From Candidatus Chloroploca mongolica (GTDB lineage: Bacteria; Chloroflexota; Chloroflexia; Chloroflexales; Chloroflexaceae), in the NCBI RefSeq assembly GCF_004762035.2, contig NZ_SIJK02000025.1:1-64000 (forward strand): DNA of 64,000 nucleotides, given 5' to 3'. Position numbers and translations under genes: made by a program. Under the pieces are notes generated by a model. That model saw nothing but the letters and a program-made list of their open reading frames with translations, was not told where the DNA came from and did not search any database. This document shows, one piece after another, positions 32,036 to 42,637 of the stretch. The first letter of the stretch is position 1; each line of letters begins with the position of its first letter.

Positions 32036-33628
32036 ATGACCCAGCATAATCCACCCGTTTCGTTGTCGACGACGATGCCGCTGATGCGGCGTATCTCGAC
32101 CCTTGGACAGCAACTCGCCTATGCGCGACGCAAGCATGTGCTTTTGTCGCTGGCAGGGCTTGGCTTTAGTCTGCTGGTTGCCCTGGCTTTCTTTCTCCTT
32201 GGGCCTGGGCCGGCGGCTCTGGCCTGGCTCATCTTTATGATGGTCGTCGGGGTCATTTTCTATAACCCGCGCTATGGGCTCTATCTGATCGTTGGCTTTA
32301 CTGTTGCCGCAGATGGGGTCTTGTTGCCGTGGTACCCGATGAGTAAAAATCTCTCGAGTCCCGAATCGATCATGTATCTTGGCCGGATTGCTAGCTTTAG
32401 CCCCCTCGAGATCTTGCTTGCGCTGCTGGTGCTCAGTTGGTTTCTGCGTTTGCTCGCAACCCGGCGTTTCACCGTGCCCTTCGGCCCGATCTTCTTCTGG
32501 ACGCTGATTTTTATCGCGTTTGTTGCCCTGGGCTTTGCCTATGGGATCTTTCGTAGTGGAGATACGACGATTGCGCTCTGGTCGATTCGCTCGATGTTTT
32601 ACCTGCCCATCATGATCCTGATGGTGAGTCAGTATATCGAGACCCGCGAACATGTCCGTGCCCTCTTCTGGAGTGTGCTGTTTGGCCTGACGTTTAATGC
32701 GCTCTATGGCTTCTATTTTGTCGCGATACAACTCAATTGGGCTTATGCTGAGTTGAATGAAATTGCCGAGCATCCTCTGTCAATTCAGTGGAATACGATC
32801 TTTTTGTTGGCGGGGATGTTGATTTTTCTGGCCCGTGCCGAGCCAGTGACCCGCCCGATGCTCTGGTATACGCTCTTGATCTTGCCGTTTTTGCTGGTTG
32901 CGTATGTTGGTAATCAACGTCGTGCTGGGTATCTTGTTCTAGCTGTTGCACTCATTGTCTTTGCGCTGTTGCTCTTCTGGTTTCATCGTCGCATCTTTCT
33001 GATCTTTGTCTTGATTCCCGGCTTGCTCTTTGGTGTCTATCTCGTTGCGTTCTGGAATGTTCAGTCGGCACCAGGCGCTCTGGCGCAGATGATCCGGGTC
33101 GAGGTTGACCCTCCCCCTGAAACCCGCGACTCTTCGTCAAACCTCTATCGCGATCTTGAGAATGCGAATCTCTTGTATACGATCCGTCAGGCTCCGTTGC
33201 TGGGGATTGGTTTTGGCCATGCGTTCTATAAGCCTTTTCCTATGGCTGATATTAGCTTTTTTATCTGGGCTGATTATATTCCCCATAATTCGATCCTCTG
33301 GATCTGGGTGCAGACGGGCCTGGGCGGTTTTTTTGCCATGATGATGTTGATTGGAGTCTCGCTTGCGCTGGGGGCACGCCGCCTGTTTCAAGCACCACCT
33401 GGTGAAATGAGAGCCTTTGCCTTTGTGGCCTTTAGTTATGTGCTGATGCATGTGCTCTTTACCTACCTTGATATAGCCTGGCAGCCTCAGAGTATGGTCT
33501 ATCTGGGGGCCATGATGGGCTTGATTAGTGTGTTTGATCGTATTGTTGCTCATCCTGTTGCGGTGCCATCGCAACGCTGGCCCTGGCAACCGGTGCCTCA
33601 GCCTTCCCCTGGCCTCCAGCAACTTTGA
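32036..33628 (+). CDS. Wzy/WaaL-like O-antigen polymerase or ligase
   Basis: A 530-residue membrane protein with about 12 TM segments. A large external loop with ENANLLYTIRQAPLLGIGFGHAF and IPHNSILWIWVQTGLGG contains the RxxPLLGIG and HNxxL elements that define the Wzy_C family. It would polymerise units flipped by the Wzx protein at 29585. The start is 5 bases after a small membrane ORF and likely translationally coupled. The protein has a Pro-rich cytosolic tail. Confidence 0.88.
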   Translation: MTQHNPPVSLSTTMPLMRRISTLGQQLAYARRKHVLLSLAGLGFSLLVALAFFLLGPGPAALAWLIFMMVVGVIFYNPRYGLYLIVGFTVAADGVLLPWYPMSKNLSSPESIMYLGRIASFSPLEILLALLVLSWFLRLLATRRFTVPFGPIFFWTLIFIAFVALGFAYGIFRSGDTTIALWSIRSMFYLPIMILMVSQYIETREHVRALFWSVLFGLTFNALYGFYFVAIQLNWAYAELNEIAEHPLSIQWNTIFLLAGMLIFLARAEPVTRPMLWYTLLILPFLLVAYVGNQRRAGYLVLAVALIVFALLLFWFHRRIFLIFVLIPGLLFGVYLVAFWNVQSAPGALAQMIRVEVDPPPETRDSSSNLYRDLENANLLYTIRQAPLLGIGFGHAFYKPFPMADISFFIWADYIPHNSILWIWVQTGLGGFFAMMMLIGVSLALGARRLFQAPPGEMRAFAFVAFSYVLMHVLFTYLDIAWQPQSMVYLGAMMGLISVFDRIVAHPVAVPSQRWPWQPVPQPSPGLQQL

Positions 33629-33641
33629 GGTGAGGATCACG

Positions 33642-34445
33642 ATGCGTTCCTTCGTTGTGTTGATGTTGGTGTTCCTCGTTGCGCTTGGTGGTTGTGGGTC
33701 GTCTGCTTCGACGACGGATCCGTCGCCCCGTCCAACCGCGACGATCGCTCCGCTCTTTACTGGCCAGGTGCCAACGATCCCGCCAACACTCTTCCCAACG
33801 GTGGCGCCTCGTCCGACCCGGGTTGTCACTGAGCCTCCTCGTGAGATGGCGACCCGCCAGGCTGAGGCGCGTCGTGATGCCTCCAGTCAGTTTTTGACGG
33901 AGTTTGTCATCTTTGATGATCAATTCGCACCCGGTTGGGGCGTCAGCGAGAGCTGGAATATGCAGATTCAACTGCAAAATCAGTTCGCAACCTCGGGCCG
34001 TACTGCGCTCCAGGCGACGCCGTTGCAATATGGCTTCCGTGGCCTCTTCTTTGCCAATGGCCCCCAGGGTGGCACCTATCCTCGCTCTGAGGTTCTTGGG
34101 ATGCGCTTTTATGTCAGCGGTGGGGCCAATGTCCTTGAGCCTGATAGCCTCATTGTTCGGGTGACGGGCAGCAATCGCTATCCCTACCATGTTCAGGGCG
34201 ATACGTCGGTGCGCTTGCCTGAACGTGGTGCCGATCAGACACTGGTCTTTCCTGAACTTGGCTTGAGCCAGTTTGGCCTGCGCCGTGCCCTCGAGCCTGG
34301 TGAATGGGCTGAAATTGAGGTCTGGCTCGATGGTTACGATCAGGTAGACTATACCTATGTGACGGGTCTTGTGCTGATGAATGATGCATCCTATGTCAAG
34401 ACCTTTTATGTTGATCGAGTGGTGCTATTACTGCGCCGTTCGTAG
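33642..34445 (+). CDS. Lipoprotein of unknown function
   Basis: A 267-residue predicted lipoprotein: MRSFVVLMLVFLVALGGC ends in a lipobox Cys at residue 18, followed by a Ser/Thr/Pro linker. The mature part has a beta-sandwich look (FVIFDDQFAPGWGV, WAEIEVWLDGYD, YVKTFYVDRVVLLLR), as in carbohydrate-binding-like domains, but no family is named. ATG 33642 fixes the signal peptide; the frame is open further upstream. The gene lies between the Wzy-like and glycosidase genes, so a cell-surface polysaccharide role is likely. Confidence 0.7.
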   Translation: MRSFVVLMLVFLVALGGCGSSASTTDPSPRPTATIAPLFTGQVPTIPPTLFPTVAPRPTRVVTEPPREMATRQAEARRDASSQFLTEFVIFDDQFAPGWGVSESWNMQIQLQNQFATSGRTALQATPLQYGFRGLFFANGPQGGTYPRSEVLGMRFYVSGGANVLEPDSLIVRVTGSNRYPYHVQGDTSVRLPERGADQTLVFPELGLSQFGLRRALEPGEWAEIEVWLDGYDQVDYTYVTGLVLMNDASYVKTFYVDRVVLLLRRS

Positions 34446-34469
34446 CTCGCTCTATCGAAGGAGTTTTTG

Positions 34470-36155
34470 ATGAAATATAGATCGATCTGGTTACTGGGTG
34501 TGTTGCTGTTGAGCAGTCTGCTTGGGTTGCAAGCTTGTGGCAGCCAAACTGCTCAGGTTGTGCCCTCGCCTCTCCCTGTTGAGGCGACGCCAACTCCACT
34601 GCCAGAGTCAGATCCGGCGCTACCTTCAGACGCATCACCTGTACCCTCGCCTCTTGATCACGATGGCACGCTTCAACTTGATGCAACGGCCTCGGGGCAG
34701 GCGATCGATGCGCGCCTCTTTGGTACCAATGTTCCCGCCTGGCTCAATCCGAGTGGGTTGGCTGATCCGACCTTGATCGAACGCACGATCACCGCAGGTA
34801 CAACGGTGATCCGGATGCCCGGCGGCAGTTGGAGTAATCACTACGACTGGCTGGGTTGCCAACTCGGTGACGAGGCGAACTGTTACTGGACCTGGGCCGC
34901 TCAGCCGATTCATTTCCTTGAACTCTTGTCCCGCGTTGATCAGGAAGGGATGTGGACGATCAATTTTAATGGGACGTCCCAGGAAGCTGCCGCGCTGGTT
35001 GCCTTCTTTAACGCTATGCCCGATGATTCACGTGAAATCGGTGTCGATCGCCGTGGCCGCGATTGGAAGACCGTCGGCCACTGGGCGCAACTCCGTGCTG
35101 AGCTTGGCTATCCCGAACCGGTGCCGATCAAGCTTTGGGAAATCGGTAACGAAATCTATGGTGGCAAAGAGGATGTTGGCAAAGGCTGCACACCCTGGGG
35201 CTGGGAAGAGGGCGGCTGGACCTGTGATGGCACCGAGTATGTGCTGGGACGTGGTGAAGGTGCTGAGCGTGACGAGGGCTTCCTTGATTTTCGCAATGCG
35301 ATGCAGGCCGTTGATCCTACGATCCTCGTCGGGGCGGTTGGTGTCCCGTTCCAGGATGATTGGAATAACTGGGGCAATGATGTGATCGCTGCGGCGGGTG
35401 ATGCGATGGATTTCTATGTTGTCCATCAATATCCCTACTATGAACCGCCATCCTCGATCCAAGAACCGCTCGCCGAGCCCCAACAGACCTGGCAGGCGAT
35501 CGTTGCTGATGTCCACGCAGCCTTCGACCGCTATGCCGGTGGCCGTCGTGTCCCGATTGCCGTCACTGAATACAATCTCTTCTCGTTCCAGGATTTTGAT
35601 ACCGAACGCTGGATGACGCGGGCGATCAATATGCTCCATCTGGCCGATACCATTGGGCAGATGGCCGTGCATGGTGTGGCAATGGGCAACCAGTGGAACC
35701 TTGCCAATGGTGAGACCGATAGCTTTGGTAATTATGGCCTGCTTGATGCGGGCAGCCTCGAACGTTACCCACAGTACTATGTCTTCCCGCTCTGGACGAA
35801 CTTTGGGAACACGCTGTTGCCCATCGAGTCGTCGTTCGATCCAGCGACCACGCTCAGTGTCTATGCCGGACGCAAGGATGAGAACACCCTCACGCTGCTG
35901 GTTATCAACAAGCAGGGCCAGGCACAGCGTGCGTTGATTGCCCTTGATGGGGTGGCTGAAGTGACTGGCGCACGGGTTGACGTGGCGGCAGCCGATTCAC
36001 TCGACGCAATGCAGGTGCGCTGGAATGGGGTGGCTGATCCTGCGAATGATTTGAGCGATGCGCCTCCAACCGAGTTGACCGGGGTGAGCAGTCGCTTTAT
36101 CTACGCGTTTGCCCCATACTCGGTAAGTTTATTGCAGATCGATATCCAACCTTGA
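34470..36155 (+). CDS. Clan GH-A glycoside hydrolase lipoprotein (GH39/GH51-like)
   Basis: A 561-residue surface enzyme. A lipoprotein signal (LLGVLLLSSLLGLQAC) is followed by a Pro-rich spacer and a TIM-barrel domain. Clan GH-A landmarks are RMPGGSWSNHYDW, KLWEIGNEIYGG (acid/base Glu) and IAVTEYNLF (nucleophile Glu). A beta-sandwich tail ends the protein. The closest overall look is alpha-L-arabinofuranosidase or GH39; the exact linkage cannot be told. It may trim the polysaccharide made by this locus. AAGGAG sits 6 bases before ATG 34470. Confidence 0.8.
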   Translation: MKYRSIWLLGVLLLSSLLGLQACGSQTAQVVPSPLPVEATPTPLPESDPALPSDASPVPSPLDHDGTLQLDATASGQAIDARLFGTNVPAWLNPSGLADPTLIERTITAGTTVIRMPGGSWSNHYDWLGCQLGDEANCYWTWAAQPIHFLELLSRVDQEGMWTINFNGTSQEAAALVAFFNAMPDDSREIGVDRRGRDWKTVGHWAQLRAELGYPEPVPIKLWEIGNEIYGGKEDVGKGCTPWGWEEGGWTCDGTEYVLGRGEGAERDEGFLDFRNAMQAVDPTILVGAVGVPFQDDWNNWGNDVIAAAGDAMDFYVVHQYPYYEPPSSIQEPLAEPQQTWQAIVADVHAAFDRYAGGRRVPIAVTEYNLFSFQDFDTERWMTRAINMLHLADTIGQMAVHGVAMGNQWNLANGETDSFGNYGLLDAGSLERYPQYYVFPLWTNFGNTLLPIESSFDPATTLSVYAGRKDENTLTLLVINKQGQAQRALIALDGVAEVTGARVDVAAADSLDAMQVRWNGVADPANDLSDAPPTELTGVSSRFIYAFAPYSVSLLQIDIQP

Positions 36156-36166
36156 TGGAAACCCAT

Positions 36167-36221
36167 CATCGCACGCATCCAAAAGAGCCAGCATTGCTGG
36201 CTCTTTTGGATGCGTGCGATG
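36167..36221. terminator. Bidirectional terminator with 26-bp stem
   Basis: A perfect 26-bp stem with an ATT loop lies between convergent genes (glycosidase and membrane-fusion protein). It includes AAAAGAGCCAGC and GCTGGCTCTTTT, the core shared with other hairpins in this window. Confidence 0.85.
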
Positions 36222-36242
36222 GTTATACCAAAGGAATTGGTG

Positions 36243-37826
36243 TTAGCGCGGCAATACTTCGCCAGCCACAACATCCCCTTCGACGAGACCGCGGAGAATC
36301 TCGACTTGATTGGGGGTGACAATGCCTGTGACAATCTCAAGGCGCTGTTCGGTATCCCCGTCGACTTTATTCACGAAGGAGCGGTCCCGTGTGACAATCA
36401 CTGCTTCAGGTGGCAACCAGAGCGCATTGGCAACGCGCCCGAGCACAATCGTCACCTCAGCAATATCACCGACACTTAGTTCGACACCGGGCGCTTCGTA
36501 GCTAATGGCATATTCACTGCTCAGAAAGGCATCACTCGTTGGGAGGCGACCGGGCACGCGCGTCACTACGCCCGGAAAGATCTGGCCGGGATACCGGACA
36601 AACTCGACTGCTACCTCTTGCCCGGGCAACAAGCGGGTTGTCGTGCCAAGCGGATCAAGCCCAACTGGTTCTTCAACAATGATCTCGCGCCTGTCATTAT
36701 TTGCCAGCATAATCACTGGACTGGCCGCACGAACTGCGATCCCCGGCTCGGCCTCTAAGGCCACGACCTGACCGGCCATCGTCGCGATCAGGCGGCGGCT
36801 TTCGATCTGCTGTTCCAGACGGGTCACTTCGGCCTGGCTGCGCGCAATTTGCTTGGCGAGTTCGGGATCAGTCTGAGCCTGTTGACGTGCTGCCTCGAGG
36901 GCAATCTGGGCGCGTGCGACAGCCTGTTCAGCCTGGGCAACATCAAAGGGATCGGGTCCCGCCAGCAAACGATCAAGGTCAGCCTGGGTCGCCGCCACGA
37001 CAGCCTCAGCGCGACTCACCAGGGCGACCTCATTCGACAGGGCCGTATCGTAGGCAATGCGAGTTCGGCGCACTTCATCTTCGGCTACCCGCAGATCTTC
37101 GCGGGCCTGGATGAAAGCGTTGCGGGTTGCCTCATTCGGGTTCTTCTCAAACTCAATCTGCGTCTCGGCAAAACGTTCCTGGACAAACGTCAGGCGTTCT
37201 ACCGCCGTCTCCATTTCGCGGAGAGCCTGATTCTTGACTTGTGAGGCCTCATTGCGCACATTGGCGAGATCGGCTGCGGCTTGCTGCACCACTGCGCGTG
37301 CTCGCGAAATCTCATCGGGCCTGGCCCCACGCCGAGCGCGGGCTAATTCCGAACGAGCCCCGTCAAGATCAACCTGGGCCTGGCGCACCTGGGTTTGCGC
37401 ATTGCCCCGCGCACGCTCAAGCGCAATGCGATCCTGCTCGTAAACCGCACGAGCCTGGCTCAACTGGGCATTCAGGTCACGCGTGTCGAGTTCAGCCAGC
37501 AATTGGCCTTGCTCGACCATATCTCCGACCTGCACAAAAATGGCTTTGAGCACCCCATCCTCGGTAAAAGCCTGCCCCTGTTGAACCTGAACAACCCTGC
37601 CTTCAAGGGTTAGTTCGTTGACGATTTCACCACGGCGCACGGTGTAGAGCGTTCGTTCTGGTTCGGCGACGCTTGGTGTGGGTATTGGCGTGGAGGGTGG
37701 CGGTGTGGTCTCAGTTCCACCGGCGGATGGAGTCTCGGTGGGAGGCGGTGGTGGCGGCGGTGTGGCAACCGCACATGCCCCCAGAAACAGGGCCAGCGTT
37801 AACAAAAAGAGCAATCTGAAATGCAT
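36243..37826 (-). CDS. HlyD-family membrane-fusion lipoprotein
   Basis: A 527-residue efflux/secretion adaptor. A lipoprotein signal (LLFLLTLALFLGAC) is followed by a Pro-rich spacer, a split lipoyl/barrel-sandwich (LEGRVVQVQQGQAFTEDGV and, after the hairpin, ATMAGQVVALEAEPGIAV), a long coiled-coil hairpin of about 200 residues and a beta-barrel tail (VGDIAEVTIVLGRV). Such adaptors act with an ABC (MacB-like) or RND pump; none is encoded next to it. GGAG lies 9 bases before the ATG. Its terminator faces the glycosidase gene. Confidence 0.85.
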   Translation of the reverse strand: MHFRLLFLLTLALFLGACAVATPPPPPPPTETPSAGGTETTPPPSTPIPTPSVAEPERTLYTVRRGEIVNELTLEGRVVQVQQGQAFTEDGVLKAIFVQVGDMVEQGQLLAELDTRDLNAQLSQARAVYEQDRIALERARGNAQTQVRQAQVDLDGARSELARARRGARPDEISRARAVVQQAAADLANVRNEASQVKNQALREMETAVERLTFVQERFAETQIEFEKNPNEATRNAFIQAREDLRVAEDEVRRTRIAYDTALSNEVALVSRAEAVVAATQADLDRLLAGPDPFDVAQAEQAVARAQIALEAARQQAQTDPELAKQIARSQAEVTRLEQQIESRRLIATMAGQVVALEAEPGIAVRAASPVIMLANNDRREIIVEEPVGLDPLGTTTRLLPGQEVAVEFVRYPGQIFPGVVTRVPGRLPTSDAFLSSEYAISYEAPGVELSVGDIAEVTIVLGRVANALWLPPEAVIVTRDRSFVNKVDGDTEQRLEIVTGIVTPNQVEILRGLVEGDVVAGEVLPR

Positions 37827-38092
37827 ACACTGAACTCCGAACCATGACCACAGAGTTAGGACTGCTATAGTCAAAACAAGAAAGCTTGCTGGTTGTCACA
37901 GCCTAGCTTGTATCTTATCATTAGTGTACCTCAAGCGCGAGTCGCATGGTGGCAGATACGCACCTTTTGGCCTCTGGATGACAAACTTTTTAACAAGCCT
38001 GGCATGCTTTGCAACTCGGTGTACATAGCGATCTGGTATAGTGATATGATATGGATGGAACCAGTGACGGATTTTGAATGAGGATTGAGCGT

Positions 38093-39154
38093 ATGCTGCA
38101 TCTAATCACCTTGCGTTTTCTTGAAACAATTTTTCGTAACTACCGCCTCTATATATTCATTTTGGTAGCTGTCTTGCTTGCCGCTCCGGCGATCTTCTTC
38201 CTGATCCCACCGAATTATCAGTTGCGTGGCACTGTCTACGTGCAGCGTGACTCGTTGCTGACGTCGCTCTCTGATGTTACCCAGGTGACGCAATATACTA
38301 GTCCATCACAGGCGACGCTCTCTGAGGTGTTCTCGCTGATCTATACCGATTCGTTTGCGAGTGATGTGCTCAACGAGACCTCCCTCCGCAACAATGTGCT
38401 TGCTGAAGGCCGTTTTCGTGAACGTGCGTTGCGTGATTATCGCGACGCAATGATGGTGATGGCCGAAGGTACGAATATTGTCGTCTTTGTCGCAACGCAT
38501 CCTGATCCTGTACTTGCGCAGCAGATGGTCAATGAAACCATGAATGCCTATGTCGACTGGCGTATGACCTTTGAGCGTACTGACAGCGAAGTGGCGCGCG
38601 ATTTTTTTGCCGATCTGATAGTTCGCTATGAAGAAGATCTCGCCCGGGCAGAACGATCCTTGTTTGACTATCTGATGCTTTATCCTGACCCGATCCGTGG
38701 CGCACGCCCGTCTGAGGAGGTCTTTGAAATAAATCGATTGCAGTCGCTGGTTGCTCAGGCGGCAAATCGACTGGCCGATGCGAAAGATAAGGAAGAGAAT
38801 GCCCGCCTGTCGCTCGCTAAAGTGAATAGCGAGGCTTTGCAACGCTATCTGGTGATTGACTCGCCCTCGATTCCTACTCAGCCGCCTTCACTGGTGCGCC
38901 GGGCTATCTTTGTGTTTGGTGGTTTCCTGGCAGGTGGTTTCGTGCTGATTATGGCTCATCTTGCCCTGCTGATGCTCTTTGATCGCAGGATCTACTTTCC
39001 AACGGATGTGCAGTATGGGTTGAATTCGCCCACGCTCGCGATGGTTCCGCTGATCCAGCATCCCTCATCTGGCAACATGCGGGTCAGTTCATCTTCACGC
39101 TCTGATCCCGGCGCAACAGGTGCCAAAGGTGTGATTTCGCCTGTGAAGAGCTAA
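38093..39154 (+). CDS. Second Wzz-like polysaccharide co-polymerase
   Basis: A 353-residue paralogue of the protein at 28498-29565. TM1 is near 18-38 (YIFILVAVLLAAPAIFFLIP), followed by the same LRGTVYVQRDSLLTSL beta element, a helical domain, a Pro-rich segment (IDSPSIPTQPPSL) and TM2 near 275-300. ATG 38093 has AGGA 8 bases upstream and aligns with the paralogue start; ATG 38078 is weaker. Two co-polymerases in one locus suggest either two polymers or two chain-length classes. Confidence 0.85.
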   Translation: MLHLITLRFLETIFRNYRLYIFILVAVLLAAPAIFFLIPPNYQLRGTVYVQRDSLLTSLSDVTQVTQYTSPSQATLSEVFSLIYTDSFASDVLNETSLRNNVLAEGRFRERALRDYRDAMMVMAEGTNIVVFVATHPDPVLAQQMVNETMNAYVDWRMTFERTDSEVARDFFADLIVRYEEDLARAERSLFDYLMLYPDPIRGARPSEEVFEINRLQSLVAQAANRLADAKDKEENARLSLAKVNSEALQRYLVIDSPSIPTQPPSLVRRAIFVFGGFLAGGFVLIMAHLALLMLFDRRIYFPTDVQYGLNSPTLAMVPLIQHPSSGNMRVSSSSRSDPGATGAKGVISPVKS

Positions 39155-39176
39155 TCAAAAAACAATAGGTTCTGGC

Positions 39177-40367
39177 ATGGATATCGTCCTCACGCTCCTC
39201 CGCGCCGGTTTGCTCGCGTCTGATCTGATCCTGGCTGTGCTGGTGGCCTATTTGCTCTTGTTGACCGCTGCGGCGTTTTTTGCGCCGCGCTCGACCCCGC
39301 AACACGGTGGCACCCCGCGCCACCGTTTCGCCTTTTTGATCCCTGCGCATAACGAAGAGCAGTTGCTGCCCGAGGTGCTCGCGAGCCTTGATCAACTTGA
39401 TTATCCGCACGCGTTGCGCCAGTTTTTTGTCGTTGCCGATAATTGCACCGACCGTACCGCCGAGGTGGCACGATCCGCCGGGGCCATTGTCTACGAACGC
39501 CACGATCAGACGCTGCGCGGCAAGGGTTATGCGCTCAATTGGCTGGTTGAGCAGATCGCCACTCGCGATGAAATCTATGATGCCGTCGTCATCCTTGATG
39601 CCGATACGATTGTTTCCTCCAATTTCTTGCGGGTCATGGATGCTCGTTTTGCTCGTGGCGAACGCGTCATTCAGTCCTATTATGCCGTCCGGAATGCCGA
39701 AAGTTCGTGGAGTACCTCCCTCCGTGCGGTGGCGTTGATTGTTTTGCATTTTCTGCGCCCCCAGGGGCGCATGGTGCTCGGTGGTTCGACTGGGCTCAAA
39801 GGCAATGGCATGGTCTTCGCGACCGATATCGTCCGTCGTCAGCCGTTTACGGGTGGCCTGACTGAGGATATTGAATACCATATGGAACTCATCCTTGATG
39901 GTGAGCGAACCATGTTTGCCCCCGATGCCGTGGTCTGGGCCGAGATGCCGAATACGCTCAAGGCCGCCGATTCACAGCACGCACGCTGGGAACGAGGGCG
40001 GGTCGAGATGGTGCGCCGTTTTGTCCCTCGTCTCTTGCGTGAGGCGCTTCAGCGCCGCGATTTTATGCTCTTTGATGCCGCGATGGAGCAACTGATCCCG
40101 CCCTTTTCGGTGTTGGCAGGGGCCAGCGCCGCTGCCCTTGGGGCCGGTGTTGTGCTGCGCAGCCGTCCGGCGGTGATCATTGGCACTGCGCTGATCGGCG
40201 GGCAGGCCGTCTATGTCCTGACGGGCCTCGCCATGACGGGGGCTTCGCCAAAGCTCTATCAGGCCCTCCTCTATGCGCCAGGGTTGGTCGTCTGGAAGAT
40301 CTTGCTCTACCTGCGCGTGCTCTTCGGGGCCGGTCCAAAAGCCTGGGTGCGTACCGCCCGTAACTGA
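39177..40367 (+). CDS. Family 2 glycosyltransferase, membrane-bound
   Basis: A 396-residue GT2 enzyme. One N-terminal TM segment precedes the GT-A core: FLIPAHNEEQLLPEVLASL, FVVADNCTDRTAEVARSAGA, VVILDADTIV (DxD), TGGLTEDIEYHM and the QHARWERGR motif that replaces QxxRW. C-terminal hydrophobic helices follow. This resembles processive or polyprenyl-linked transferases of polysaccharide loci. It ends with a hairpin before the groESL promoter. Confidence 0.88.
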   Translation: MDIVLTLLRAGLLASDLILAVLVAYLLLLTAAAFFAPRSTPQHGGTPRHRFAFLIPAHNEEQLLPEVLASLDQLDYPHALRQFFVVADNCTDRTAEVARSAGAIVYERHDQTLRGKGYALNWLVEQIATRDEIYDAVVILDADTIVSSNFLRVMDARFARGERVIQSYYAVRNAESSWSTSLRAVALIVLHFLRPQGRMVLGGSTGLKGNGMVFATDIVRRQPFTGGLTEDIEYHMELILDGERTMFAPDAVVWAEMPNTLKAADSQHARWERGRVEMVRRFVPRLLREALQRRDFMLFDAAMEQLIPPFSVLAGASAAALGAGVVLRSRPAVIIGTALIGGQAVYVLTGLAMTGASPKLYQALLYAPGLVVWKILLYLRVLFGAGPKAWVRTARN

Positions 40368-40380
40368 GGTGAAGTTCCCT

Positions 40381-40429
40381 TCCTGCACGTGGAGACCGCC
40401 AGCTAAACTGGCGGTCTCCACGTGCAGGA
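40381..40429 (+). terminator. Hairpin after the GT2 gene
   Basis: A stem of about 22 bp (TCCTGCACGTGGAGACCGCC and its complement) with a short A-rich loop. It has the same GCCAG/CTGGC core as other hairpins here but no T run, and it separates the polysaccharide locus from groESL. Confidence 0.6.
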
Positions 40430-40439
40430 AGCGACAATC

Positions 40440-40466
40440 CTGGCACTCAAAACAAAAGAGTGCTAA
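40440..40466. promoter_or_regulatory. CIRCE operator 1 (upstream of the groESL promoter)
   Basis: CTGGCACTC, 9 bases, GAGTGCTAA: the right half matches the HrcA consensus exactly and the left half differs at two positions. It ends 8 bases before the -35. Confidence 0.75.
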
Positions 40467-40474
40467 AATACCCC

Positions 40475-40503
40475 TTGACAAAATCCCCCCGCTTGAGTAT
40501 CAT
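40475..40503 (+). promoter_or_regulatory. groESL promoter
   Basis: A perfect -35 TTGACA (40475-40480), a 17-base spacer and the -10 TATCAT (40498-40503). It is flanked by CIRCE elements at 40440 and 40513, so HrcA would grip it from both sides. Confidence 0.85.
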
Positions 40504-40512
40504 ACACAACGG

Positions 40513-40539
40513 TTAGCACTCGCACGTGATGAGTGCTAA
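40513..40539. promoter_or_regulatory. CIRCE operator 2 (downstream of the groESL promoter)
   Basis: TTAGCACTC, 9 bases, GAGTGCTAA: an exact match to the HrcA consensus. It lies 10 bases after the -10, in the position of the message start, and 43 bases before groES. Confidence 0.95.
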
Positions 40540-40581
40540 CACTTCTCACGTTAGTCAAGTCAGTAAGATGGAGGGATAACG

Positions 40582-42566
<1,985 letters not shown>

Positions 42567-42580
42567 GCGGTTCAAGCGCC

Positions 42581-42621
42581 GACACAAAAACACGCCAGCA
42601 AAGCTGGCGTGTTTTTGTGTC
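42581..42621. terminator. Bidirectional terminator between groEL and sppA
   Basis: A 19-bp stem (GACACAAAAACACGCCAGC and its complement) with an AAA loop lies between convergent genes; the arms hold A and T runs on both strands. Confidence 0.85.
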
Positions 42622-42637
42622 CCGAGGATGTTATGAT

